Source: Ryuthela nishihirai
Taxonomy: Eukaryota; Arthropoda; Arachnida; Araneae; Heptathelidae
Length of the DNA: 64,000 bases
Direction of reading: 5' to 3'
NCBI GenBank assembly: GCA_038380435.1
Contig: JAWZYU010000019.1
Coordinates: forward strand, 31,893,801 to 31,957,800
Shown here: positions 22,165 through 32,489 of the stretch, in pieces
Layout: every line of letters begins with the position of its first letter
How positions within the stretch are numbered: the stretch's first letter is position 1
Notes under the pieces: generated by a model
Databases searched by the model: none
Seen by the model: only the letters and a program-made list of their open reading frames with translations
Told to the model about the DNA's origin: nothing
Made by a program: the position numbers and the translations under genes

Positions 22165-22770
22165 AGGCCTTTGTATTATATACAGGTACATGACAGAAAA
22201 ATAGAAACATTTCCACGTTATCTGAATAGGAAGTCACAATCAGAGCTCAATAACTTCTTCAATATGATTTTTTAAAGAAAAATATGTCCAAAGATACCAA
22301 TAAATGCTGTCAAAATCTCGATTTTAAACAATATTGTTTCAGCATTCAAAGAGTTATGAATGCTGGGATATATATCCAATAGGCTGCAAAAAACTGACTC
22401 CAAAATTCAATTAAAACAGGCTAAGAGATCGTAGTTGATTCTAGTAGAGCGTAGGGTTCATTGCACCCTTACTGATCTCTTAATGTCTTTTAATGTGTTA
22501 GTTAAAATTTTGACTATAAATTTTTTCTGTAGCCTGTTAAATATTCAAGCATTTATAAATCTTTGATATGAAAAAATATTGCTTGAGATATGGATCTAGG
22601 CAGATTTGATTAAAGTCTTGAATTTATCTTTAGTCATATTTTTCGCTAAAAATCGTATTGAAGAAGCTATTGAGCTCTGAATGTAATTATCTATTGATAT
22701 AACATGGAACTGTTTCCATTTTGCAGTCCAGTACCTGCATATATAATTATGAGTTATCTCATAGTAACAA
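22165..22770. repeat. Large foldback (imperfect inverted repeat, ~600 bp)
   Basis: The left arm (about 22170-22430) and right arm (about 22485-22765) are reverse complements, with many small differences. Paired landmarks: AGAGCTCAATAACTTCTTCA at 22242 against TGAAGAAGCTATTGAGCTC at about 22660. CAGGCTAAGAGATC at about 22418 pairs with GATCTCTTAATG at about 22484. The centre is about 50 bp (GTAGTTGATTCTAGTAGAGC and on). Both arms contain ORF-like stretches without motifs. It could be a foldback transposon or an inverted duplication. Confidence 0.75.
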
Positions 22771-22843
22771 AGGAAGGAGAGGGCTGAGGGTACAATCTCC
22801 CCCATATTTAGGAAATTTATTTTTAGGCAATCATTTATTCATT

Positions 22844-22921
22844 AGCGTACCAGGTGGCCGAATTGTTAGCTTGCTTGGCTATTGATCTTAGGAACCTGGG
22901 TTCGAGCCCTGCATAAAAGAC
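22844..22921 (+). mobile_element. SINE-B head fragment
   Basis: Box A GTGGCCGAATTG and box B GGGTTCGAGCCCTGC with the intervening GCTTGGCTATTGATCTTAGG match the SINE-B head. The body is lost. Confidence 0.65.
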
Positions 22922-23276
22922 ATGAATATTATGCTGATAGGCTTTAAGCTTTTAAGTTATAAGAAAACTGAAGGATTCACCATTATACAAAAATACATAT
23001 ATCAATGTCACTCTCCTAAAGATTCTTATACCCCCCTTCCCCCTCAGAGAAAGTTTTGCTGACACCACTGGTTATGAACAGTGTGCCTAAAGACCTCAAA
23101 AATAAAAAGGAAGAGGGAAGCTTAGAATGCAAAAGGTGAACAGGGTTAAAAAGGAGCTTGTTAGAATTCACCCACAGTGGCCGTAAGCAACCTCAGGAGC
23201 TGAGGATAGACTTGTATAGTGATTCCGAAAGGGGAACGGGGTGTTATAACCTCCCTACCCTTGGGTACGCCATGGG

Positions 23277-23645
23277 ATTGGATTGGATTGTTTTACCTCT
23301 GAACGGCACTTTTTTGCACACCATGGGCTAAATGGCCAGGTCACATGGACCCCAAAGGCTCAGAGAAGGTTGGGGGTAGGGGACCCACTGGAACAGCTGT
23401 TGGGAGACAGATGGTAGCCTCCCGTCAAGGATGGCCTTGACAGGAGGTGCTTTAAGGTGCACAGGGTATGGCTCTCCCGCACACCACGGCTTAAAGCCCC
23501 ATCCGACGGGCGGCGGCCCTTTCAAGCCCATCGGTGTCCCCTACTGACCGCGGGCAGGGCGGGGAAATTTTGCGGAGATAAATCTCAACGCTGACCCAGC
23601 TGGGACTCGAACCTGGGAACTACAAATTACGAACCTGGCGCGTTG
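23277..23645 (-). mobile_element. SINE-A with internal rearrangement and clipped head
   Basis: The tail begins TTGGATTGTTTTACC. In the middle, CCGTCAAGG is followed by ATGGCCTTGACAGGAGG, so the two strands of the same body block sit next to each other. This makes a short inverted duplication and removes the usual CATCCAGCGTG text. The head ends at GGCGCGTTGAGG, inside box A, and unrelated sequence follows. Confidence 0.85.
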
Positions 23646-23875
23646 AGGTTTAGATTGAGGTTTAGATGAGGGTTTAGATTTTTAATTTCTTCCCCATTTA
23701 AAATCTCTGGGTTCGCCACTATCCATAACACACGGCTGATTAAGGATTCTCATGTTCATTTCATGCAGGTCATTGCCTGCAGTTCATTCATTACATTGAA
23801 AATAATAAAATTAATGGAGCTATAGTAGTCGTGATTATGCGACAAAAAATTACAATGGAAATGTCGGTTAATGTA

Positions 23876-24087
23876 CAGTCGCTCAAAAAAAAATCCGAAC
23901 ACTATGGTTGATTACAGAATTCAAAAAAAAATATCTGCCAACGATTTTTTTTTAGAAATTAGTGATCTGGTAACCTTTGTGTACAGTACACGAAGGTTGC
24001 CAGATCACTAATTTCTAAAAAAATCGTTGGCAGTTTTCTGAATTCTGTAATCAACCATAGTGTTCGGATTTTTTTTTTGAGCCACTG
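23876..24087. mobile_element. Palindromic MITE, copy 1 (Tc1/mariner-type ends)
   Basis: It is nearly a full-length palindrome of 212 bp. The termini are CAGTCGCTCAAAAAAAAATC at the left and, read in reverse, CAGTGGCTCAAAAAAAAAAT at the right, with TA on both sides (23874-23875, 24088-24089). The centre is GTGTACAGTACAC. It has no coding capacity. A second copy lies at 47905. Mobilisation by a Tc1/mariner transposase is inferred from the TA target and terminal sequence. Confidence 0.92.
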
Positions 24088-24291
24088 TACCTAGTAAGAA
24101 ATGTTTTATGAGATGCATGACTAATTCTCATGCAGACATAAGCTACTGAGGTCCAACGAGATTGTAAAATAGAGTTTTCAAACATGTCAATCCTAAGCAA
24201 TGGCTGCCGAATTTGGCCATTAAACTTAATTATAAAAATGGCCTGTTTACATTTTTCAGCTACTTAATTCAGCACTATGACCTCTTCGTAG

Positions 24292-24585
24292 GTTGTTGGG
24301 TTGCTTGACCTCTGAGCTGCACTTTTCTGTACGCAATGGCCTAAATAGGCCATGTCACAAGGACCACAAGGCCTCAGTGTTCGGTAGAGAAGGGGGACAC
24401 AACTTACAGCTGTTACGATACAGATGAAAGTCTTCTGTCAAGAACATTCAGCTAGCTCTTTAATCGGAACAGGGTATGGCTCTCCTGCACACCGGGCCTC
24501 GGGTTACATTCTATCCGACGATGGTGACCTTTTCAAACCCATCTGTGTTCTTTTACTGACCAAGGGTCGAGTGGAGGTTTTAACG
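24292..24585 (-). mobile_element. SINE-A, old headless copy
   Basis: The tail and body are present and diverged (CAATGGCCTAAATAGGCC). The copy stops after GGGTCGAGTGGAGGTTTTA, where a second SINE-A in the same orientation begins. Confidence 0.85.
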
Positions 24586-24920
24586 ATTTGGGTTGTTTTA
24601 CTTCTGAGCGGCAATTTTTTGCACACAATGGGCTACATGGCCAGATCACAAGGACCCCGAGGATTCACAGAAGGCTAGGGGAAGGGCACACACTGGGCAG
24701 CTGTTAGGAGACAGATGGCAGCCTCCCGTCAAGGCCATCCAGTGTGTTCTTTAACTTGCAGAGAGTATGGCTCTACCGCACACGGGGCCACGGCTCAACG
24801 TGCCTTCCGACTGGCTGATTCAAGCCCATTGGTGTCCATTTGCTGGCGAGGGAAGGGAGGGGAGTTTTACGGAGATAAATATCAACGTTGGTCCAGGTGG
24901 GACTCGAACCTGGGACCTAA
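24586..24920 (-). mobile_element. SINE-A, second copy of a head-to-tail pair
   Basis: It abuts the previous copy directly (ACGATTTGGGTTGTTTTAC junction). It ends at box B (GACTCGAACCTGGGACC) without the box A half. Its tail joins exactly where the older copy loses its head, suggesting insertion into or recombination within the older SINE. Confidence 0.85.
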
Positions 24921-25250
24921 TTAGGACCGAACTCATGTTATATTAATGGGAAGTTAGATTTCGATCTCAGTAACTTCTTAAAAAAGTATTTTAATAGAAA
25001 ATTGGGACTGGAGATAAATTAACACCTGAAATTTTGAAATATTCTCAAAATAAAAAGTAAAAAAATAATAGAACCTTAACCAGAAGTATCTAACAAATAG
25101 AACTTGGTAATGCTATTATACAAAATATAAATTATTTATTTTCAAATAATTATAATGATATAATTAATAATAATATAATTAATTTAAAAAAAATATTAAA
25201 GTGCGATTTCTTGCAGCTAAGAAATTTATAGCTTTTCCGATACTTTAAGA

Positions 25251-25452
25251 CAGTGGTTCTCAAACTTTTATGCTTCACGTATCCCCTGGAAATGTGTATG
25301 TAACTGGCGTACCCCTTGTGTAGATAGATAAAACTATAGTTATATTATAACAATAGGAATAATATATATATATAACATACATCTAGCGACTTTTGAACTC
25401 TCACGGCGTACCCCAAAAATTTTTACTGCATACCCCACGTTGAGAACCCTTA
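25251..25452 (+). mobile_element. hAT-type MITE, ~202 bp
   Basis: The left end is CAGTGGTTCTCAAACTTTTA; the right end read in reverse is TAAGGGTTCTCAACGTGGGG. An 8-bp TSD, CTTTAAGA (25243-25250) and CTTTAAGG (25453-25460), has one mismatch. CAGTGGTTCTCAA ends and 8-bp TSDs are hAT superfamily hallmarks. A repeated ACCCC-rich motif (GTACCCCTTGTG, GTACCCCAAAAA, ATACCCCACG) is internal. A related inverted copy ends at 18661. Confidence 0.85.
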
Positions 25453-25459
25453 CTTTAAG

Positions 25460-26235
25460 GGATAAAGATCTCACCCAAATCTGTCTAAATTTCTAATTTC
25501 GTTAATATCTTTCAGGGCTTAAACGGTAAAAATAATGGCAAAAATGCTCTCCTCCCCCCATATAGAAAGCGGCGAAATTATTAGGGTAAAGGTACCAGGC
25601 GAAGCTAAAATTTGATCTTTGTAGAAAAAACTAGACGGAACAATATTTGTGCACTTCAGAAATTCATATTCTTAGGTCTCCCTAGGTTTCTAAGCAATTG
25701 CTGGTTAAGGAAGTGCGCATAAAAATTACGAGACGTCTCGGAGTCTTGGAGAAAAACCCAACTTATGTCCGAAAGTTCCTCCCACTTGAAGTCGCAACGC
25801 TTTGGTAATTGACGCTGTGAAAGCGAGTAATTTCGAATGTGTCAGACTTGAGACTTGATTTAAAGATGCTTAATTGAGAGGAATGGCGACAGCTATCCTT
25901 AAAGGAAACCTTCATCTTCTGAAAAACGGTGAACCTCAAGAATCACCGCTTGACCCTAGCGACTAGGGTGGTCGTTTAAAGGTCATGTAAACTTTACGAC
26001 TCCAGGCTATTCTTCTACGGCGGTAAACATTCATCCCATTTGGTTTCAAATCCTAATGCATTTTCGAATTTTTTTAGCTCTTTATCTGTTATAAATTTGC
26101 ATATAGAAGAGAAGAAATGTGAAAGTTCACACTGACCTGGACTGTGGAGGTGTGAATATAAAGCAGATGTCTCTCCTATTGAATTTGCGAGGCAATATAT
26201 CAGAATGTAAATGAGAATGCTCGTTTATGTCCTAT
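25460..26235. other. No recognisable gene or element
   Basis: The GC content is somewhat higher than the surroundings at 25740-26040. No long open frame, repeat match or transposon end was found. It is a candidate for ordinary single-copy intergenic sequence. Confidence 0.5.
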
Positions 26236-26238
26236 TAG

Positions 26239-26497
26239 GTAAAGCAAGGGACAGAAAGCTTATTCAAGGGATTCAAACTTATTACTAATAGGTAAAGCAA
26301 TTAGGTAAGTTACTAATAGGTAAAATATACCTAATAGGCAACCTAAATACTTACCTAATAACCCTAATAGGCTTACCTAATAGGCAATTAGGTAAGTTAC
26401 TAATAGGTAAAACTATTAGGTAAAGCAAGGGCCAGAAAGCTTATTCAAGGGATTCAAACTTATTATAGCAAGAGCCAGAAAGCTTATTCAAGGGATT
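26239..26497 (+). repeat. Complex short repeat cluster
   Basis: A 30-40-bp unit ending AGAAAGCTTATTCAAGGGAT occurs three times (about 26250, 26430, 26470). Between them are many copies, in both orientations, of TACTAATAGGTAA and TTACCTAATAGGC. The middle can fold on itself. Confidence 0.8.
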
Positions 26498-26540
26498 TAA
26501 TAAATAAAAGAATCAGAAATGTCTAAAATATTTGAAATCA

Positions 26541-26815
26541 AAAAAAAATTAAAAATAGCTATTTTTCTATAGGCATCCTAAAAAGTAGCAAATAAACCTA
26601 AAACATATCGATGGTGCAATCAGTCACTGAGTTCGTCTTCACTTCAAAGGAAGATAAGGCCACCAGCAATCTTGTTGAGTATGTAAATCGGCGCCCAATT
26701 TTCCTTTGAAGTGAATACGAACTGAGTGACTGATTCCACCATCAATGTGCTTTAGGTTTATTTTCTACTTTTTAGGGCGCATACAGGAAGATAGGTATTT
26801 TTAAAAATTTTCAAT
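26541..26815. repeat. Foldback element, ~275 bp
   Basis: Arms of about 112 bp at 26541-26652 and 26701-26815 are reverse complements. Shared landmarks are CCTAAAAAGTAG and CACTTCAAAGGAA. The spacer of about 48 bp is unique. Related half-copies with ATCAGTCACTGATT lie at 27905-28105 and 28438-28510. No target duplication was found because the outer ends merge into the array at 26860. Confidence 0.82.
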
Positions 26816-27284
26816 TTATGTATATATTTTTTTCACTAAAACCATTTACCTTCAGAAATTTTCATTTGATATATGACTCAAACATGAAACACAGTTTTCC
26901 TCCCCCTGTTTTGAAGTCGTGTTTATAGTAGCCCATGACATTGTAGACGTCATAAGCTTTAATTTGAGGTAGAATTCGTTCAGATCGGCTACCCCGAAAA
27001 TTCCTCTCTTCTTTTTATCAGGTGGGGGAGAATGGTGGGGGTAATATTCTAAATTGCTTACGACCATAATCGTATGAGTTTTCATTTGATACGTAACTCG
27101 TAACTGTAGGCTCTCGCTTTTGGATGATATGGTAGAAGAATGACTTTCATATGTTCCGTTTTTTAGGCAGAAAGAAAGCAAGGAGGTATGTTTTTATTAC
27201 TCCCAACACTCCCCACGTCACAAGCTTTCATTTGATATACAAACGTGTTACTTTCGAGACTCCTGAGATATAGCAGAACATTGA

Positions 27285-27668
27285 GCTGGATTGTTTTACC
27301 TCTGAGCGGCACTTCTTTGCACACCATGGGTTAAATGGCCAGGTCACATGGACCCCGAAGGCTCAGAGAAGGTTGGGGGAGGGACCCACTGGAACAGCTG
27401 TTAGGAAACAGATGGTAGGCTCCCGTCAAGGCCATCCAGTGTGTTCTTTAACGTGCACAGGGTATGGCTCTCCCGCACACGGAGCCACGGCTTAATGTCC
27501 AACGGATGGCGGCTTTTCCAAGCCCATCGGTGCGCCCTATTGACCGTGGGCAGGACGAGGAATTTTGCGGAGATAAATCTCAACGCTGTCCCAGCTGGGA
27601 CTCGAACCAGGGAACTAGAAATTACGAGCCTGGCGCGCTACCGACTGAGCCATCCCCGCCCCGCCCCC
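27285..27668 (-). mobile_element. SINE-A inserted in the tandem array
   Basis: The TSD is GCAGAACATTGA at 27273-27284 and GCGGAACACTGA at 27669-27680, with two mismatches. It lost a few bases at AATGTCCAACGGATGGC. The head ends in a doubled CCCCGCCCCGCCCC. Confidence 0.92.
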
Positions 27669-27904
27669 GCGGAACACTGAAGATATATGCTGGAGATACA
27701 GCGGAAAAATCGTTTTCGTATTTCCCCTTTTTTCGAGGGGAGAAAGAAAGCATAGGGGTAAATATTTTATAGCCTATGACACACCACACGTTACAAGTTT
27801 TCATCCGACACATAAATCATTAAGTTTCTCCATCGCATTCGAAAGATATGGTGGAACAACTGTTTTGACAAAACCTGAAACCGACAAATATCAAATGAAA
27901 AGCG

Positions 27905-28105
27905 AGCGAAAAGCAATCAGTCACGGAATTCTTATTCACTTCAGAGGAAGATTGCAATCTTCTTGATTAGATAAATCTGCGCTCTATTTTTCTTTCAGGA
28001 ACGATTGAATCAGTGAATCAGGAACGACGCGAATCAGTGACTGATTGAACTATCAATACTCTCTAGTTTTATTTTCTGCTTTTTAGGGTGCATATAGGAA
28101 GATAG
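27905..28105. repeat. Foldback-related half copy
   Basis: It shares AAGCAATCAGTCACGGAATT, CACTTCAGAGGAAGA and, at the other side, TTTTCTGCTTTTTAGGGTGC with the foldback at 26541. The arms are diverged and the spacer expanded. A further fragment lies at 28438-28510. Confidence 0.65.
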
Positions 28106-28561
28106 ATATCTTTCCTTTCCCCTATTTTTGTGGGAGGGGAGAGATCGCGTTTTAGGTAGCTCATAACATTGAAGACGTCATAAGCTTTAATTTGAGATAA
28201 CTTGATAAGGTCGACCAAGAAAAATTTCCGCCCCCTTTTTTGGGGGATGGGCAATTTTTTTAAACTTGTAACGTTCCCCATGCCATAAGCTTTGATATGG
28301 CGCATAGCGTGTTACTTTTGGCCCTCGCATTCCAAATACATAGCGGAATAATCGTTTACATATTTTTTCTCTATTTTTAAGGGGAAGAAAGCATAGGGGG
28401 GACTATGACACCCTCCGTGACATGAGTCCCCTATGCTTTCTATCAGTCACTGATTCGTATACACTTCAATCGATAGTTCAATCAGTCACTAATTCGTATT
28501 CAATTCAAATAAAGATAGATGTGTCAGATGAAAGCTTGTAACATGAGGTGTACCATAAATT

Positions 28562-28795
28562 GAAAAATAATAAATAAATAAATAAATAAATAAATACCCC
28601 CTCAAGCAGCTGCTTGTCACAGAGGTCTGACAGGAGCCTGTCAGTTTATATGCCATAGTAGAAGGTCTGTGAGGATGGCAAGACCTCAGCAGAAAAACAG
28701 CACGAACATCCATGCCTTACCTGGGGCTCGAACCCAGGTCCCTTAGTTAGATCAGTAGCCAAGCTCGCGAACCACTCGGCCACGGGACGGCGCTG
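28562..28795 (-). mobile_element. SINE-B with TAAA microsatellite tail
   Basis: It is complete, with head CGGCCACGGGACGGC at the right. The left end carries about eight AAAT/TAAA units (28566-28597), showing that the SINE-B tail expands as a microsatellite. It sits within the 26.9-29.0-kb array. Confidence 0.9.
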
Positions 28796-29061
28796 GGCCA
28801 TACAATATTTACCCCTATGCTTTCTTCCCACCCCCGAAAAAAGGGGAAATATGAAAACGATTGTTCCGCTATATTTCCAGTGTTTTATAGCCTATGACAC
28901 TCTCCGTGTCACAAGCTTTCATTTGACAAAAAAAAAATCATTAAGTTCCATCTTCCGCGTTCGAAAGATATGGGGGGAAAAACTCTTTTGACAAATCCAC
29001 AAACTGATAAACCAACAAACATACAAACCGAAAAATGTCAAGCAGAAAGCAATAGGTAGAT

Positions 29062-29440
29062 GGATTGGGTTGTTTTACCTCTGAACGACACTTTTTCGCA
29101 CACGATAAATGGTCAGGTCACAAGGACCCCCGTAGCTCAGAAAAGGTTTGGGGGAGGAGATCCACTGAACAGTTGTTGGGAGATAGATAGTAGCCTCCCG
29201 TCAAGGCCATCCAGCATGTTCTTTAACGTGCACAGGGACCATGGACACGGCTCCCACACACGGAGCCACGGTTTAACGTCCCATCCAACAGACGGCGGAC
29301 TTTCCAAGCCCATCTGTATCCCCTACTGACTGAGGGAAGGGAGTTTTGCGGAGATAAATCTCAACGCTGGACCAGGTGGGACTCGAACCTGGGAACTGCA
29401 GATTACGAGCCTGACGCTCTACCGACTGATCATCCCCCCC
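29062..29440 (-). mobile_element. SINE-A, diverged
   Basis: It is complete from tail to head but with several small deletions (CACACGATAAATGG lacks GGGCT; the CTGACTGAGGGAAGGGAG block is shortened). The head is mutated (ACCGACTGATCATCC). It ends against a C run and a CA microsatellite. Confidence 0.9.
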
Positions 29441-29444
29441 TTCA

Positions 29445-29463
29445 TACACACACACACACACAG
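29445..29463 (+). repeat. CA microsatellite
   Basis: About eight to nine CA units directly follow the SINE-A head boundary. Confidence 0.9.
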
Positions 29464-29959
29464 ACAGCCAAGAAGATAGGTAAAAATAATATAATCTTCC
29501 TTAATATATTCGCCAGCTTACCTTAATACTAAGCCTGCGAGTGCGTCCTTGTGTAAGGGTTTACATGGTGAATGAGAAACTGCTTCTTCAAGAAAAAAGC
29601 TCTAGAAATTTGAAAGTTAACACATAATTAAATGGAAAGTGCATCTCTTCTCAGTCAACCCAGTTGCACATAAGTCTGATGTGTAATACGCTATAGAGAA
29701 GTTCTACGGGAGAGGCGAAACCACGAACCAAAGATAACAGGCATTCGAAAAAAAAAATAATTATGATTTAAGATGGAAATTTGGCCAAGGTGCCTTTTGC
29801 TGCAGCAACCAAGCACACAAGCCGTTCAGCCAATGGTTATTCATCTACTTAAATAACATTAATTTCAAAGGAAGATAAGATACCAAATGCTCTTCTTTCA
29901 TCCACTTAAAAACTATTGGCTATGGATTATTTCTGTTAACAATTTTCTCTCTTCTCTGA

Positions 29960-30312
29960 TGACGGTTAGCACAGTCAGTAGCGCGCCATGCTCATAAATG
30001 ATGGTCCCAGATTCAAGTCCCAACTGAGCCTGTTTTGAGAATTTTCTCCGTTAATTCCCATTCTGGTCTCGTTGAGAAATGGAGCACTATTTTTCTTGGA
30101 AAGTGCGCCATCTGACGGAAGGGGCGTTAAGCCGTGATCCCGTGTGCAGGAGGGCTCACACTGGATGGCATTAAGGAGAAGCTTCCATCTGTCTCCTGAA
30201 AGATGTACAGTTGGTCCTCTTTCTCAGCCTCTGAGTCTTTGATGTTTTTGTGACCTGACCATTTATCCCATTGGTGCATAAAAATGTAGCTCAGAGGCAA
30301 AACAACCCAACC
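29960..30312 (+). mobile_element. SINE-A, old full-length copy
   Basis: Head AGCACAGTCAGTAGCGCGCC, box B CAGATTCAAGTCCC and body landmarks are all present but strongly diverged, ending AAAACAACCCAACC. Loss of the TTCGA core in box B suggests the promoter is dead. Confidence 0.85.
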
Positions 30313-30319
30313 TCTACTG

Positions 30320-31610
30320 CTGTTTACACTATTTTCCAAAAAGTACAAAACCATTAAAACATTATATAAAGGAACCAAAACTGATTAAATAACTAATGTT
30401 TGTGATAGATGAAAATTCACAGAGCTGTGCGGAGTAAAGCATTTGTTTACTAGTGAGTCTTCATCATCCTTGAACTGACCATAAAACATACACATTGCTA
30501 TCTTGACCTTCCAATAAATCCAGTCTTACACGTTCATCAGATTCGGGCTTCATCCATCCTGTCTTCCACACCTGGATGCCACATGCAGAGAAGAAAATAA
30601 AAGTAATCGTTCAATCTTACAATTCGTTAGTAGTCACGTATAGAAACATCCGAAGTTTCCCACTCCCTTCTCTGCCTCTGAGAAGCTTTATAACATGTTC
30701 TCTTCTCCATTGGACGGATGAGAAGGATGTTGGAGAAAAATAAATGAAGGGGAGAGAGGGGATGGAATTAGAGGTGTGACATGATAAGAGATGATATCGT
30801 TCTTGAGATTCATCACGCGCTAACTCATCGCAATAAAGGGCACAGGTCACTAATGTATTCCCAACACTTTGGACTTTTGGGGGGCTACTTATAAATGATA
30901 ACACTAGAAACAAATGGGTTTTGATTAACGTTTTTTTTTTTGGTTGGTTTAGGAAGCAGATGAGGATATTCCCATTGATGGAAGTCACAAAAGTATGATG
31001 ATCTAGGATGATTGTATAGAAATGAATTTGTGTAATTTCGCTCTGAATAGAGGATGAAAGTGGTTTACGTAAATGTGTATATGATCCCTAAGACTCATCA
31101 TCTAAAAGAGTGAAGAGAGTTGAAATCGTAAAGTAGGTTAAAAAAGGCAGTAGAATAGTTGACTCCGAGTTCTTGAAGTTGTTTCTCAATCATAAATTCG
31201 AAAGTAAAATCTAGGTCATGTGAGAATTCACGATTTTCAAGTCGTGCGGCTCGTGGAAAATTAGTTTAGTTTTCGTGGAGCATATTAAAGAGTTGAGCTG
31301 AATCGAGTTTTTCTTTGAGAAATCAAAAATGTAGAAATCTGAACAAAAGGGCAGAAATCTTTCCCAGTATCTTTTAAATCATGCCAAGTTTATTGCAATA
31401 GTGTTCCATGTGGTCAAATTTGGAGTAGACACGTGAGCCAAATCCACAATGCTTTGGAGTACGGAAACTTTACACCTAAAAACTTATTTATACAATTTAA
31501 ACTTATACGCCCTTTCCTAATATTTTATTGGTATTAACAGTTTAATGCATGCTATTTAATAGTCTACAAAATACGATCATAGCATAATTTCTTATTGAAG
31601 AAGACGCACG
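30320..31610. other. No recognisable element; one 123-codon frame
   Basis: The minus-strand frame at 30617-30988 (starting MTSINGNILICFLNQPKKKT) is the longest here. It shows no recognised motif, and I do not call it a gene. No shared repeat was seen in this stretch. Confidence 0.5.
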
Positions 31611-31621
31611 TGATTCAGTCC

Positions 31622-31650
31622 AGGGGTTTTTAAACTGTGCTTCGCGAGAA
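31622..31650 (+). mobile_element. Possible hAT terminus
   Basis: CAGGGGTTTTTAAACTGTGC resembles hAT terminal inverted repeats of the CAGGGGTTCTCAAACTGTGG type. I could not find the partner end or a TSD, so this is a fragment or coincidence. Confidence 0.35.
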
Positions 31651-31775
31651 GCTCAAGAGGACCGAAAAAAACTTGATTATTCAATACTTTTCTGATTGGT
31701 GTGTAAAAAATAAATAAAGAAAGAAAGAATCCTTCAAGCAGGTTCCTCAAGAATATATAATCCCTCAAGTTCGAT

Positions 31776-32163
31776 GGGGCGGGGGTGGCTCAGTCGGTAG
31801 CGCGCCAGGATCGTAATCTGTAGTTCCCAGGTTCGAGTCCTAGCTGGGTCAGCGTTGAGATTTATCTCCGCAAAATTCCCCGCCCTGCCCACGGTCAGTA
31901 GGGGACACTGATGGGCTTGGAAAGGCCGCCGTCCGTCGGATGGGACGTTAAGCCGTGGCCCCGTGTGCGGGAGAGCCATGCCCTGTGCACGTTAAAGAAC
32001 ACGCTGGACGGCCTTGCCGGGAGGCTATCATCTGTCTCCCAACAGCTGTTCCAGTGGGTCCCCTCCCCCAACCTTCTCTGAGCCTTCGGGGTCCATGTCA
32101 CCTGGCCATTTAGCCCATGGTGTGCAAAAAAGTGCCGCTCAGAGGTAAAACAACCCAACCCAA
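31776..32163 (+). mobile_element. SINE-A, full-length, young
   Basis: A perfect 12-bp TSD, CTCAAGTTCGAT, lies at 31764-31775 and 32164-32175. Few private changes (GTCCTAGCTGGG in the head). Confidence 0.96.
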
Positions 32164-32407
32164 CTCAAGTTCGATTCGGACGAAGAGGTAATACACATTG
32201 TCACAGAATAACACAATAACAGCCAAAGTCGTTCAACGAACAGCTATCATGTTGCTAATTTCACGTTGTGACAAATGTCTCAAGAGGCAGGAACAATAAT
32301 ACACATAGTAAAACAAGATAAATAAATCAATCCTTTATGTTTTATTTCCGAATTGTCCACTCTTCATTTTAACGACTCTTAGTAAAGAATTAATTTTTAT
32401 CCTTAAT

Positions 32408-32488
32408 TGCATCTCAAGCAGCTGCTTGACGCATATATCTGACAGGAGCCTACAAGTATAATACGCCAATGATAAATTATGTGAGGTG
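32408..32488 (-). mobile_element. SINE-B body fragment
   Basis: CATCTCAAGCAGCTGCTTG and CTGACAGGAGCCTACAAGTA identify the 3' half. The tRNA head is absent. It is old. Confidence 0.7.
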
Positions 32489-32489
32489 A

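Larger units (their letters stand above)
26860..29050 (-). repeat. Reverse-oriented, interrupted array of the 19.8-kb repeat
   Basis: Blocks such as AGCTTTCATTTGATAT recur near 26866, 27085, 27220 and 28915. Diverged forms (TAAGCTTTAATTTGAG, TAAGCTTTGATATGGC) are near 26955, 28187 and 28282. Each is associated with CACTCCCCACGTCACAAG-like text and runs of C. This is the complement of the unit at 19770-20470. The array is interrupted by SINE-A (27285), SINE-B (28562) and foldback pieces. Confidence 0.7.

Noticed and set aside
26239..26497. Possible CRISPR-like array
   Set aside because: Repeats are irregular, in both orientations and without uniform spacers, and the DNA is eukaryotic.
30617..30988. 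123-codon minus-strand frame as a host gene
   Set aside because: There is no recognisable motif, composition follows the surroundings, and there is no supporting splice or promoter context. Left as unassigned.
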